DNA from: CAYYNQ01 sp964473105
GTDB lineage: Bacteria; Sumerlaeota; Sumerlaeia; MVZB01
NCBI GenBank assembly: GCA_964473105.1
Contig: CAYYNQ010000048.1
Location: 62,001 to 126,000 of the forward strand
Direction: 5' to 3'
Length of the DNA: 64,000 bases
Both the position numbers and the translations under genes were made by a program. Below, piece after piece: positions 1 to 9,607 of this stretch; position 1 is the stretch's first letter, and every line of letters begins with the position of its first letter. The notes beneath the pieces are model-generated. The model saw only the letters and a program-made list of their open reading frames with translations, was not told the origin of the DNA and searched no databases.

Positions 1-275
1 TCCCTCCAGCCTAGGTTCGGAGCCTCGTGTACAATCCCCCCCAAGGGGTCCAACGGGCCGGGAGCACCTACGCCAATACATTCAATCTCTGAAATCGGAA
101 TATCCAAGCATGCCAAAGCTTCGTTTGTAACATCCACAATGCGATCAATAACCTTTTCGGGACTGCCATCAGCTCTGGTTTTTATCTTGGCCTTTGAAAG
201 AATATTAACTTGGTCATCCGACACACCCGCAAGGATTTTAGTCCCACCCAGATCTATTCCCAAGTTATAACCCAT
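1..275 (-). CDS. ROK family sugar kinase (glucokinase-like), N-terminal part
   Basis: The first 91 residues of a protein that runs off the left edge. It opens with MGYNLGIDLGGTKI, the phosphate-1 ATP-binding motif of the ROK/hexokinase superfamily. A second motif, GVGAPGPLDP followed by APNLGW, is the usual ROK segment (GxxxPGxxD ... NLGW). ROK proteins are cytoplasmic glucose or N-acyl-aminosugar kinases, or transcriptional repressors. Here the glycine-rich ATP site begins at residue 6 with no helix-turn-helix before it, which favours a kinase. The zinc-binding and catalytic portions lie outside the window, so the substrate cannot be named. The next gene starts 57 bases upstream and is unrelated in function. 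Confidence 0.85.
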   Translation of the reverse strand, partial: MGYNLGIDLGGTKILAGVSDDQVNILSKAKIKTRADGSPEKVIDRIVDVTNEALACLDIPISEIECIGVGAPGPLDPLGGIVHEAPNLGWR

Positions 276-331
276 GACTCGCACTCCCCTGACCATCACG
301 AAGCAAAAACATAACCCACCGAATGGCCCCC

Positions 332-1687
332 TTACTCCGTCGATTCATTTCGGTTTATTTCCATCATGTTGAATAGACCTTCTATTTCGATCGTTGTCTC
401 ATCCTTGTTTTCCAACCGTATTGTTTCGCGAGGCCCATTAAATTCAAGTATCGATTGACCCTTTCCTTCGGCCCATCTACCTTTCGGAAACAATGCCTTG
501 AAAACAACGGTCATTGAGTCATGAAATTCATTGGCATCCGTGGGTGAATCCCACTTCGTTAACCATTTGAGCATTCGTCCTGTCCCTTGTACATTCTCAG
601 CAAGCAAGATCCTGTCCCCATGCCAGCCGGCAGCTGCCTGCTCCGCCGCTGTCCGCCCCAATGTAGGCTGCAGCATCAAAATCATCCCCATCTCCCCGAT
701 GACGTTGGAGGCATGAATCCCTTCTTCCGGAACCTCAAATATGGGTATGTCAGCTGGCAACTCCATTTCCAGATACTTCTCTGGATGCAGGATCATCTCC
801 GTAGTCTCGGGTGGGCTCTCAAAGATCCTGTTCCGCCATTCAGGCCCTAGATGAAGCAAATTAACGTCCGGATACTGACGCGTGCGTCCTCCCAGCTCAG
901 TCAGAAATTTTGAACCGCCCAGATAAGGAAAAAGAAACATCTCCTGGACAACAAAAGGTGACTCATTGAACTTCTGTTGATCTATCGACAGGATTTTAGG
1001 CAAGTCGAGGATAATGGCTAGTGGATTGAGGTATTCAGCCGTGTGTTCCGACATGAGCAACGTCGCATCACCTTCGACCAGTGCATGCAGAGCCGCTGCA
1101 GAATCATCATTCCCAGTCTGTTCTAGGCCCAGATCTATCAGGTGGAAGTTCTGGTCCTGCATGGCATGACATATCTCATGCGCCAATATTATCCTGCCCA
1201 GGGGGCTTCCCAGTTCAAAATCGGGATGGACGAAAAGGGTCCTGGTTCCCGGGTCATAGAGCCCGCCCACCTGTTCACTCAGCAGTGCCCTCATTTCACG
1301 GATCAGGTCATAATCATCGGGAACCATGTCAAACAATCGGTAAGACCACATCACTAGGTCAAGCATCTTCCCTGGATACTGATGCTCGACAGAATCATTG
1401 AAAACCCTCATCAACACTTCCATATTAAGTTGCTTGCAAGTCACAGGTTCCTCGACGGAAAATCCATGCATCGAGGCGACCTGAACCTGGGTTTCATAAA
1501 CAAGTCTTGCAACCTGCGACTCTATGATTTTATCTTCAGCGTTTTTCAGGCGCTGTTTCAGTATCTTGATTTCCATCTGGTGTATGTCTTCCGATGAATG
1601 GCTAGGTTCAGAATATACGAGACAGAACAGAACTGATGCGATCACTAATTGATGAGGATTTCTGGAATAGTGGATAAAGAAGGTCAT
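332..1687 (-). CDS. Secreted putative zinc metallopeptidase (HExxH)
   Basis: A 451-residue protein with a hydrophobic N-terminal segment at about residues 13-25 that looks like a signal peptide, then a helical stretch (about 33-70). The key motif is AHEICHAMQDQ, giving HExxH at residues 170-174. It is followed about 30 residues on by HALVEGDATLLM, whose Glu205 is placed like the third zinc ligand of gluzincins. No close named family is recognised; the HALVEGDA signature resembles uncharacterised bacterial metallopeptidases with a single catalytic domain. It probably acts outside the cytoplasm. It lies between a sugar kinase and a family 9 glycosyltransferase, all on the minus strand, with 75 bases to the latter. 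Confidence 0.7.
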   Translation of the reverse strand: MTFFIHYSRNPHQLVIASVLFCLVYSEPSHSSEDIHQMEIKILKQRLKNAEDKIIESQVARLVYETQVQVASMHGFSVEEPVTCKQLNMEVLMRVFNDSVEHQYPGKMLDLVMWSYRLFDMVPDDYDLIREMRALLSEQVGGLYDPGTRTLFVHPDFELGSPLGRIILAHEICHAMQDQNFHLIDLGLEQTGNDDSAAALHALVEGDATLLMSEHTAEYLNPLAIILDLPKILSIDQQKFNESPFVVQEMFLFPYLGGSKFLTELGGRTRQYPDVNLLHLGPEWRNRIFESPPETTEMILHPEKYLEMELPADIPIFEVPEEGIHASNVIGEMGMILMLQPTLGRTAAEQAAAGWHGDRILLAENVQGTGRMLKWLTKWDSPTDANEFHDSMTVVFKALFPKGRWAEGKGQSILEFNGPRETIRLENKDETTIEIEGLFNMMEINRNESTE

Positions 1688-1762
1688 TCAGTGGACTACC
1701 ATATTTGAACTCAACGCGATACGGATAATGCCGGGGAATAGGCTGAAACCCTAGCGGGAGGG

Positions 1763-2995
1763 CTATCTTGGCTCAACAATCACTTCGGCCAATGAAGCGG
1801 CCTCGAGTTGGCGTATGACCGCATTCGCTACACTCTCATTTGTTATCAGGTCCTGACAGTGAGGGGACTTGTCACATTTTTTCAGGTAGCAGGGGGAACA
1901 TTCTATTGGCGATATAACCTTTTCCCCCCTTCCGAACAAGTCAATTTCCTGTTCACACGTAGGTCCAAAAATGGCCACCACATGCCGTTTCTGCGCGATC
2001 GCCAGATGCATAGCCAACGTGTCAGCCGAGACAACCACCTTGCACTGCGCGATGACAGCGGCCGAGACGCCCAGCGGCAGATCCGAGCCAGGGTGGTGTA
2101 TCCGTTTCTTGTCCGCACCCACCTGGCAGACCTCGCGTATGATTTTCTCCAATATCTGTTCCTCGGCCGCCCCCCCTAGCATGACAATATGAACATCGTC
2201 TCGCTCCCGGGTCAGCCGGCAGATCAAATCCACATAACCATCTTCACGCCAAGACTTATGGGCATAGATGGTTCCGGCCCCCGGGTTGATCCCTATCAAA
2301 ACCCCATTGTCCGGAGCCCCGGACTCCTGCAAACATATAGCAGCATCCCTCATATCCTCCACAGTCACTTGCAGCGTATAAGTCTCTCCCTGATAATTCA
2401 TTCCGAGAGCTTCATAAATAAGCTGCGGCATTGAATTACGATTTCGACGGAATTTTTCATGGTCATCTAGGCCAAGACGAAAATAATGGTCGCATTCTTT
2501 GTTGATTGGATATGGTGTTCCATATCGCGACAGGCCAATCCCCAGTCGTTTTTTAGACCTGACCTTCATCGCGACAGAGCAAGGAGCGGGTTCCTTGTCG
2601 AGGCTGATTACGAGTGAGAACTGTTCGGACAGAATCGATAGTAGCCCCTCATTTGAAAAGGGCACCGCCCGATCAATACCCGGGATTCTCTCTACCAGAT
2701 CGACAGCATCAGGGTGAGTCAACCAGGTAACATGTGGTTTTTCACCAACCAGTTGATTAAGTCCAGAAACCAGACAACCAGTACGAACAACATCGCCCAA
2801 CATGCCCAACTTGACAATCAATATTCTCGGCCCCATGGGTGAATAATGTGGACACCCTTCGCAAAGTCTATCGAAGATGCACGGACGGTCACCCAGGTAA
2901 TGATTGCAGTCCAAATGCAGAAACAGAATATTTTTTCCCGTCCGATAAAAGTGGTCGTGACATGCCCGATGGGTAGACGGCATACAAATTATCAT
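1763..2995 (-). CDS. Glycosyltransferase family 9 (heptosyltransferase-like)
   Basis: A 410-residue GT-B enzyme. The N-terminal part carries a Cys-rich lead-in (GDRPC...CEGCPHY, about 36-50) followed by ILIVKLGMLGDVVRT, the typical start of ADP-heptose:LPS heptosyltransferases. The C-terminal half has the donor site (IGINPGAG...KSW), VVVSADTLAMHLAIA, and IFGPTCEQE, and ends with a second Cys cluster (SPIECSPCYLKKC). Family 9 members move heptose or other sugars onto lipopolysaccharide core or surface glycans at the inner membrane. The paired Cys clusters are known in a subset of the family and may bind metal. The acceptor is unknown, and no LPS cluster surrounds the gene. Confidence 0.85.
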   Translation of the reverse strand: MIICMPSTHRACHDHFYRTGKNILFLHLDCNHYLGDRPCIFDRLCEGCPHYSPMGPRILIVKLGMLGDVVRTGCLVSGLNQLVGEKPHVTWLTHPDAVDLVERIPGIDRAVPFSNEGLLSILSEQFSLVISLDKEPAPCSVAMKVRSKKRLGIGLSRYGTPYPINKECDHYFRLGLDDHEKFRRNRNSMPQLIYEALGMNYQGETYTLQVTVEDMRDAAICLQESGAPDNGVLIGINPGAGTIYAHKSWREDGYVDLICRLTRERDDVHIVMLGGAAEEQILEKIIREVCQVGADKKRIHHPGSDLPLGVSAAVIAQCKVVVSADTLAMHLAIAQKRHVVAIFGPTCEQEIDLFGRGEKVISPIECSPCYLKKCDKSPHCQDLITNESVANAVIRQLEAASLAEVIVEPR

Positions 2996-3166
2996 TGTCC
3001 ATGATTTTCACTCCAGATACAAACCTATTCAATACATATCTCATGGAAAGTCCTGTGATTTTGGGAAGGATTCTCTCATCAATCCGGAAACATCTGTGGC
3101 GAGAAATATTACAGGCAAGTATAACATAATTATTCACCGTCCCTCTATCGATCGGATTCGACACTT

Positions 3167-4084
3167 ATGAGCAGCTTCACGTCAGGATTGGCCTTCAAGA
3201 CTGCACGACTAATCATCGCATTGGCCTGGGGCGATGGGAAAATTGATCATGAAGAACTGAATGCCGTCAAGGAGCTGATGTTTGCACTCCCCGACCTTAC
3301 CGAACATGAATGGGCCCGTCTTGATATTTACCTTGACTCACCGGTCAATGATCAGGAACGCAACCATCTCGCAGGGGAAGTGTTAAATGCAATCAAGACC
3401 CCTAGAGATAAGGAACGAGTCATCGACATGATCGGGTCACTCATGCCCACAGGTCGAGAACTGAACAAGCAAGATCGTGCGCTGATCGATGATATCCTCA
3501 AGCAGGTTAACTTGGAGGAAACCGGCCTGATCAAGATCATCGGCGGACTCAGCCGCAAGTTTATTCAGTTTCAGAAAGATGCCGACCATGATTCAGAAAC
3601 CCGCGAAAAATATCTGGAGGATTATATCCGCAATAGGTTTCTGTATGATCTGAGAAAATCCGAGACCCCTCCAGAAATGGAGGATGGCAAACTCCGTAAA
3701 CTCTGCTGCGCCGCGGCACTGATGGGACGGGTCGCCTTTGTTGACGAGAATATTTCAAAAGATGAAAAAATCATGATCCGTGATATTCTTGTTTCCGATT
3801 GGGGCCTTGATACCCTCGAGGCCGACTGCATTGCCGAACTAATGGACCAGCATGCCTCAAACGGCATGGAATATCACTATCTTACATACCATTTCTTCAA
3901 GGTCACATCCGGAAGTGAACGCCATGACTTCATCAGGTCGCTGTTCCGGATCGCCCATGCGCGTGATCATGCATCACATGAGGAGATGGAGGTGATCCGT
4001 GACATTGCATATGCACTGAAACTGACGAATCGTGATTTCATCCGCGCAAAGATCGCAACCAAACCCAAGGATACTTTGAATTGA
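3167..4084 (+). CDS. TerB-like helical protein with two repeats
   Basis: A 305-residue, mostly helical, soluble protein. Three segments have the acidic TerB/DjlA-N pattern: WGDGKIDHEELNAVKEL near residue 21, VDENISKDEKIMIRDIL near 192, and ARDHASHEEMEVIRDIAY near 268. That suggests duplicated TerB-like domains. TerB domains are metal-binding helical modules found in tellurite-resistance and envelope-stress proteins; the exact role of orphan versions is unknown. It is transcribed divergently from the family 9 glycosyltransferase across a 171-base gap that must hold both promoters. No ter operon partners are present. Confidence 0.65.
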   Translation: MSSFTSGLAFKTARLIIALAWGDGKIDHEELNAVKELMFALPDLTEHEWARLDIYLDSPVNDQERNHLAGEVLNAIKTPRDKERVIDMIGSLMPTGRELNKQDRALIDDILKQVNLEETGLIKIIGGLSRKFIQFQKDADHDSETREKYLEDYIRNRFLYDLRKSETPPEMEDGKLRKLCCAAALMGRVAFVDENISKDEKIMIRDILVSDWGLDTLEADCIAELMDQHASNGMEYHYLTYHFFKVTSGSERHDFIRSLFRIAHARDHASHEEMEVIRDIAYALKLTNRDFIRAKIATKPKDTLN

Positions 4085-4138
4085 CTAATGACGGGTTTCA
4101 TCATGGAACGTCCTAGTTTCCCCCGGATAAAAAAAACG

Positions 4139-4948
4139 TCATGAATCTGATACCTGCCTCAATCGGTCCCGTGATTTTTCATCTAACAGGTAGCCGATAT
4201 CCTTCCTCAGGTATTTTGCCGCAACATCCACCACGTCGCGGATTCTCATAAGATTTATCTTCGCACAGCCAATCTGGACGTTACTTGTGATATTTTCATC
4301 CGCAAATACTTCATCCATCTTCGTGAAATCATTCTCATATCCATCCTTTCGAAGGTTCTCCATGGATCGACACTGTATTTTTTTCCCATTCGGCAGGATC
4401 ATCGCAAACCCGCTGAATTCACGGTAAAAACGGTAAGGCACGTTCGATCTCTCTTCCGCAATATGCAGTGCCGTGCAAACACACGACCCGACGCCCAAAA
4501 ATAGATTCCAGCTGTCCAGTTCATATAATATTTCAAAACTACTCCCCGGCCCAAACGCTGTTTTTCCATCACCCATCAGCATTTCGGCATGTGGACCGAA
4601 CATGCAAATCGAGTGGCATACGTGCAGGCTGCGGATGACACCCTCTCTGCATCGAAACGTTTCCGGAATGATTCCGATGATACGGTCAACCGGTGTGCTG
4701 TCGACATCATACACACCACCTGGCTTATCATGTGGACCCCATGTAAATGCCGGCATCACAATAGTACCCTCAGGACCGACCGCTTGGAGAAGCGCATCGA
4801 TCACCGTATCTGCTCCACCTTCTATATACCCGAAAGAACTCAGGGATGAATGAACCAGCGCGATATCACCCGAGCCAATCCCAACCTGACGCAAACCCTC
4901 AACAATTTCGATCCGGGTGATTGCTCTTTGCTCCGGACCCGGTCTCAT
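4139..4948 (-). CDS. AAC(3)-family N-acetyltransferase
   Basis: A member of the aminoglycoside 3-N-acetyltransferase/YokD fold. Characteristic stretches are DIALVHSSLSSFGYIEGGAD, GTIVMPAFTW, FGPGSSFEILYE and TALHIAEE. The usual RSxHPxxS motif reads RSLHVCHS here, so the proline is replaced while the histidine stays. I chose the ATG at 4948 (269 aa) because AGGA sits just upstream and family members start about here; a GTG 48 bases further out is possible. Many chromosomal homologues acetylate amino sugars or other amines rather than antibiotics, so a resistance role should not be assumed. The neighbours give no pathway hint. Confidence 0.8.
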   Translation of the reverse strand: MRPGPEQRAITRIEIVEGLRQVGIGSGDIALVHSSLSSFGYIEGGADTVIDALLQAVGPEGTIVMPAFTWGPHDKPGGVYDVDSTPVDRIIGIIPETFRCREGVIRSLHVCHSICMFGPHAEMLMGDGKTAFGPGSSFEILYELDSWNLFLGVGSCVCTALHIAEERSNVPYRFYREFSGFAMILPNGKKIQCRSMENLRKDGYENDFTKMDEVFADENITSNVQIGCAKINLMRIRDVVDVAAKYLRKDIGYLLDEKSRDRLRQVSDS

Positions 4949-5171
4949 CCCTTTCCTCGCAATCGTATTTGATGCAATATAACTAATAGCCGACACGCCA
5001 TAAAATGGATGTCATATTCGGTCTATTTTGTCGAGTTCTCAAGAATATCAATAGTTTCCCGGATCGATGCCGACAGCGCACGGATATAATCCCGCCACCC
5101 TTCCTTCACGTTCCTCATAACTTCATCGGCGGGATCTCCCAATTATTTTCACTGCTGACAGTTCACCCCAG

Positions 5172-6737
5172 TCACCTACGACCGATCCGACGACGCTTGC
5201 CCTGTGGGCCTATGCTGGAAGACCCCGATCTACGGTCATCCCTACCGCCCCCTTTACCCCGTGAACCCTTTCGGCCTGACCGCTTCTCCCCTCCACCCGA
5301 CATGCAGTCATGATGCTCCAATAGGGGATTGCTCAATGCCGCCGGGACCTGCGGTGCATGCAAATCCTTCTGATAGAGGTCATCCAGAACCATCGCGAGC
5401 AACGCATGTTCCTCCTCATTTTCGATTAATTGCCGTACTAGCGGGAGAAACCGCTCCATCCGTTCGCGCTGCAATTTGTCACGATGCCTGAGGCGCCCCT
5501 CGAGCATCGCTACCATGCGTTGCCCGACAATGTTCTGCACATCCTCTTCACTCGGCAACTCACGCTGTTCCATCTCGATTCCATATCGCTTGGAAATTCT
5601 CATCAACTCCTGGAACTCCACTCCTGCAGTCAGGCTCATCGCAATTCCCGCTGCACCGGCCCGTCCAGTCCTGCCAGTACGGTGGATATAGGCATCCGGA
5701 TCCTCGGGAACTTCATAATTGATCACATGCGACAACCCGGTAACGTCGATCCCCCGCGCCGCCAAATCGGTTGCAACCAAGAATCGTAATGATTTTTTCT
5801 TCATCCGACCTAACACCTGTTCACGCCGACTCTGTTGTAGATCTGCGGTTAATTGATCAGCATCGTAACCGAACCGATGAAGAACCGTGGCGATATAGTT
5901 CACACGGTTCTTGGTGTTGCAAAAAATGATCGCCGAATCAGGATTTTCAACCTCAATGATTCGCACAAGGCACCGATCCTTATCCATTGCCGGCGTTTCA
6001 TAATAAACGTGATCGGTATCCGTAACATGGATCACATCTCGGCTTAAGCTGAGAAAATCCGGGCTGTCCAGAAACTGTGCGGCCAAACGGCGCACGGTTT
6101 CCGGATAAGTCGCCGAGAACATGAAACCGGATCGCTCCCGGGGTAAATGTCGCTCGATATCCTTCATGTCAGGATAAAAACCCATTGATAGCATGCGGTC
6201 TGCCTCGTCAAGGATCAGATATCGTAGCCCTGACAGACGCAATGATCCGCGCATCAAGTGATCCAATATTCTTCCGGGGGTCCCGATGACAACCTGAACG
6301 CCCTGCTCGAGAGCATCTAGTTGAGAACCATACCCGACGCCACCATATACCCCCACACATTGAACCCCAGTCTTACCCGCCAGTCGTGTGGCCTCGGTCG
6401 TGACCTGCTGTGCCAGTTCGCGGGTCGGAACCAGGATCAACGACTGGCAATGCTTGAGGGCCGGATCAATATCAGCAAGCAACGGCAACACGAATGCGCC
6501 TGTCTTGCCGCTACCTGTCCGGGACTGAATCATCATATCACGTTTTTTGAGAAGGTAGGGTATCGCGTAAGACTGCACCGACGTCAACTCGGTCCAACCG
6601 ACATCTAAAACAGCTTCCCGAACAGCCTCGGGCAAATCATCAATAGTAACGGCGGACAAAGGATTTTCAGGCTCTACGAGATGAGCTCCCCGGTCCTGCC
6701 CTTCAGTGATGGTCTGATCATTTGGTTTCTTTGGCAT
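5172..6737 (-). CDS. DEAD-box ATP-dependent RNA helicase
   Basis: A 521-residue DEAD-box helicase. With the start at 6737, motif I (SRTGSGKT) is at about 72-79, DEAD at 177-180, SAT at 208-210 and HRTGRTGRAG at 352-361. A Q-motif glutamine precedes motif I (TSVQSYAIPYLL). The C-terminal tail has an acidic helical region and then a Gly/Arg/Ser-rich basic tail (about the last 50 residues), typical of RNA-binding extensions in RhlE/CsdA-type helicases. Such enzymes unwind RNA in ribosome assembly, cold adaptation or mRNA decay. A longer reading to an ATG at 6866 exists, but the extra 43 residues lie outside the conserved core. Confidence 0.9.
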   Translation of the reverse strand: MPKKPNDQTITEGQDRGAHLVEPENPLSAVTIDDLPEAVREAVLDVGWTELTSVQSYAIPYLLKKRDMMIQSRTGSGKTGAFVLPLLADIDPALKHCQSLILVPTRELAQQVTTEATRLAGKTGVQCVGVYGGVGYGSQLDALEQGVQVVIGTPGRILDHLMRGSLRLSGLRYLILDEADRMLSMGFYPDMKDIERHLPRERSGFMFSATYPETVRRLAAQFLDSPDFLSLSRDVIHVTDTDHVYYETPAMDKDRCLVRIIEVENPDSAIIFCNTKNRVNYIATVLHRFGYDADQLTADLQQSRREQVLGRMKKKSLRFLVATDLAARGIDVTGLSHVINYEVPEDPDAYIHRTGRTGRAGAAGIAMSLTAGVEFQELMRISKRYGIEMEQRELPSEEDVQNIVGQRMVAMLEGRLRHRDKLQRERMERFLPLVRQLIENEEEHALLAMVLDDLYQKDLHAPQVPAALSNPLLEHHDCMSGGGEKRSGRKGSRGKGGGRDDRRSGSSSIGPQGKRRRIGRR

Positions 6738-6998
6738 AATCAACAGGTATATCTCCCTCTCTGTTACCCTTATCTGATATCCGGGATAAGATCCATAATG
6801 AAATAAACCGACCCGCATGATATGATTCAGCGGTTCATGGCCTCCGACCCAGACCGTTTTAGGCATGAATCCACCGGGCGGGAGGAATTATCTGAATGAA
6901 GGGGAATTGGCCCCTATTCCCGTATCTGGCGTGTTGGGGTTCCACATACCGGTTCAGGCGACTCCTTCCGCACACCCAGTCCTGAGAGGATCTTTTTC

Positions 6999-8183
6999 TT
7001 GAAAAACCGGGGCTTACTCTCTACCCGCCGTAAGGCTCGCGAGGTTCCGCTTGCCCGTTTCGTCATCGGAGGGGATCATCCCATCCGTGTGCAGTCAATG
7101 ACCTCCACCGACACGGCAAATACGAAAAGTACCATCAGCCAAATTCGTGCGTTATACGAGGCCGGATGCGAAATCATTCGACTGACGGTCGATACGCCAA
7201 AGGCCGCGAAAGCACTTCCTGAAATACGCAAGGCAACCCATGGAATCCCACTGGTTGCAGACATTCACTTCAACCATAAAATGGCTCTCCAGGCCGCTCC
7301 ATATGTCGACAAAATCCGCATCAACCCAGGTAATATTGGCAGCGAGGACCGAATTCGTTCCGTCATTGAACGAGCCAATGAATTCGACCTTCCAATTCGA
7401 GTGGGGGTCAACAACGGCTCGCTGGAAAAGGACATCGGCATCAAATATGGGGCACGTATAGACCAAGGCGTCCTGATCCCCCCCGAGACTGGATATCCTC
7501 CCGAGGCCTTGGTTGATTCAGCCCTGCGTAATATTGAAATCCTCGAAAGCCACGGATTCACCCGGACGATCATTTCTGTCAAGTCAAGCAATGTACCTTT
7601 GATGATACGGGCCTACAGATTGTTAGCCAGAGCGTGTGATTATCCCCTGCATCTCGGCGTCACCGAGGCCGGCACACACGACAACAGCAACATCAAATCA
7701 TCGATCGGGATTGGTGCTCTCCTGTATGACGGAATTGGAGATACCCTGCGTGTCTCGATCGCTGCAAGGGCCACACATGAAAAGCTTGAGGAGGCAAAAA
7801 CCGGTTTCAAGATACTGCAGGCACTTGGGTTGCGTCGATTTGGGATCGAGGTTGTCAGTTGCCCGACCTGCGGACGGGAGGATCAGGGGTTTGATACGAC
7901 AAGAATTGCATTGGAGCTGGAGGAATTGAACCAGCATCTGATTAATCCATTGAAACTGTCCGTAATGGGTTGCTATGTCAATGGGCCTGGTGAGGCAGCC
8001 GAGGCAGACCTAGGCGTTGTAGCCAGCGGTAAGGCGGCGAAGATCTATATTCGTGGAAAGCTATACGACTCTATGGTCGCTTTTGACGATGTTATCCCAC
8101 GTATGACCGCGCTGATCCATAAACTCAGTGCGGAAGGCAAAGACAATCAGCCCGACCCTAGGCATGAAGAAATTGGCGGCTGA
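6999..8183 (+). CDS. ispG: (E)-4-hydroxy-3-methylbut-2-enyl-diphosphate synthase
   Basis: A 394-residue IspG (GcpE). It converts MEcPP to HMBPP in the non-mevalonate isoprenoid pathway, using a [4Fe-4S] cluster and reduced ferredoxin or flavodoxin. The TIM-barrel part runs to about residue 270 (VQSMTSTDT; ADIHFNHKMAL; KIRINPGNIG). The C-terminal cluster domain carries VSCPTCGR and VMGCYVNGPGEA, supplying the three cysteines and the catalytic glutamate. The length fits the compact bacterial form. Translation probably starts at TTG 6999, 8 bases after GAGAGGA. IspE, from the same pathway, lies at 31.5-32.4 kb. Confidence 0.97.
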   Translation: MKNRGLLSTRRKAREVPLARFVIGGDHPIRVQSMTSTDTANTKSTISQIRALYEAGCEIIRLTVDTPKAAKALPEIRKATHGIPLVADIHFNHKMALQAAPYVDKIRINPGNIGSEDRIRSVIERANEFDLPIRVGVNNGSLEKDIGIKYGARIDQGVLIPPETGYPPEALVDSALRNIEILESHGFTRTIISVKSSNVPLMIRAYRLLARACDYPLHLGVTEAGTHDNSNIKSSIGIGALLYDGIGDTLRVSIAARATHEKLEEAKTGFKILQALGLRRFGIEVVSCPTCGREDQGFDTTRIALELEELNQHLINPLKLSVMGCYVNGPGEAAEADLGVVASGKAAKIYIRGKLYDSMVAFDDVIPRMTALIHKLSAEGKDNQPDPRHEEIGG

Positions 8184-8307
8184 CCCACCGTCCCCGGTAA
8201 TTGTAATAGTCGTCAAGTCCCGAACGACCTTTAAACCAAGATCCCAAATGCCACGCAAGTTACCGATGATGAATCCCGAAATATATCGCGGGTTCATATT
8301 CGTGTGT

Positions 8308-8535
8308 CTAGAATTCCATGATATTTCTCGGAGATATGAGATAATTGGGCTGGAAGATAACCAAGCCATGAGAGATGACCTGAGACCCGATTTGAATGTC
8401 TGCCTTGTCATGCAGATCGAATGAAATCCCAACGGAGAATGTCGGGATATTGAGGCCGCAACCGTCGGGATCAGATTCATATTCCGATAAAAAGTCCTCA
8501 TGGGCATCTATCTGTACCCCGAAACGTAACATCAT
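8308..8535 (-). CDS. Possible small or eroded ORF in a 389-base gap
   Basis: The gap between ispG and trhO contains this 75-codon minus-strand frame. It encodes alternating hydrophobic/polar segments (FSVGISFDLHDKADIQIGSQ) that resemble outer-membrane beta strands. There is no recognisable ribosome binding site before its ATG. Another minus frame continues with plausible coding character (NLRGIWDLGLKVVRDLTTI) toward ispG, so this could be the remnant of one frameshifted gene. It may equally be chance. No terminator was seen in the gap. Confidence 0.2.
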   Translation of the reverse strand: MMLRFGVQIDAHEDFLSEYESDPDGCGLNIPTFSVGISFDLHDKADIQIGSQVISHGLVIFQPNYLISPRNIMEF

Positions 8536-8571
8536 CCAAGAAACAATAAGAATTACGGGGATATAATTTGT

Positions 8572-9435
8572 TTATTGTCTTCCCAGCATCTTGTGTGGCC
8601 GGACAGGCGAAATTCTCATTGTGGCCTTGCAATATGTGCACATCAATCCATTTTCCCGAGGATCCATTTGATTTTCCTCTACCCGAATCGGACAGCCACA
8701 ACTCATACAGGAGATATAATCTCCTCGCTGGAGATACTTGTTGATGCTTACACGGTTGTCGAAAACAAAACATTCCCCCCTCCAGCGGTTGTCTTCATCC
8801 GGAACCTCCTCCAGGTATTTGAGTATCCCGCCTTTGAGTTGAAATACTTGCCTAAACCCTTTTTTTACAATCAGGGATGCGGCCTTTTCACAACGGATTC
8901 CTCCCGTGCAATACATCGCAATTTTTTTATGTTTTACCGAACTCAGATTTTCTATGGCCCATGTTTCAAATTCGCCGAATGATTTTATCGCAGGATTCAA
9001 CGAACCCACAAAGCCCCCGATGGCTGTCTCATATACATTTCGCACATCGATAACAGTAATTTCAGGATCATCCAATATCTGATTCCAGTCAAGGGGATCT
9101 ACATATTCCCCCACGTGGTCAAAAGGTGATATATCGGGTCTGCCCATAGTCACGATCTCGCTCTTGACCTTGACCTTGAGTTTTGAGAACGGGCATATAG
9201 TTGCATATGTTTCCCTGTATTCCATATCACGGAAACAGGGATAAGACCGCAGATAACAAAGGGTCGACTTAACTTCATCTCGGCCACCGGCAATCGTTCC
9301 GTTAATCCCCTCGAATGCAAGAAGCAGTGTTCCCAGAACACCTCGCTCATGGCAATAAGCATGAATCTTGTCCCTGACCATCCCAGGATCCGGTATCTTT
9401 ACAAACTTGTATAGTGTAGTAATGGTAAAGGACAT
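8572..9435 (-). CDS. trhO: tRNA uridine(34) hydroxylase, rhodanese family
   Basis: A 287-residue TrhO (YceA) protein, which makes 5-hydroxyuridine at tRNA position 34 using oxygen-dependent or prephenate-linked chemistry. The N-terminal acylphosphatase-like domain (about 1-95) ends before the rhodanese domain, which contains the motif AMYCTGGIRCEKAAS with the family's paired cysteines. The C-terminal tail has a Cys-rich zinc-type region (SCMSCGCPIRV ... CTYCKATM). I use the ATG at 9435; a GTG at 9450 is also in frame. It stands alone on the minus strand, with about 170 bases before the next upstream gene. Confidence 0.92.
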   Translation of the reverse strand: MSFTITTLYKFVKIPDPGMVRDKIHAYCHERGVLGTLLLAFEGINGTIAGGRDEVKSTLCYLRSYPCFRDMEYRETYATICPFSKLKVKVKSEIVTMGRPDISPFDHVGEYVDPLDWNQILDDPEITVIDVRNVYETAIGGFVGSLNPAIKSFGEFETWAIENLSSVKHKKIAMYCTGGIRCEKAASLIVKKGFRQVFQLKGGILKYLEEVPDEDNRWRGECFVFDNRVSINKYLQRGDYISCMSCGCPIRVEENQMDPRENGLMCTYCKATMRISPVRPHKMLGRQ

Positions 9436-9607
9436 AGGCTCAAATATCACAAGGCAAGAAGACTTTATTATCAGGATAAAATCCTGCGTGTACTCTGGCG
9501 CGCATTATTTACATTCTTTAGGCAATCATCCTTCATGATATTTGTGTCTTCGCATAGGGTTTTATAATAATTTTATACACTGATATGAGAGCTATCTGGA
9601 TCCTTAC

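Noticed and set aside
4139..4948. Antibiotic-resistance interpretation of the AAC(3)-like gene
   Set aside because: It is a chromosomal singleton with no mobile element, and many AAC(3)-fold proteins have metabolic substrates.
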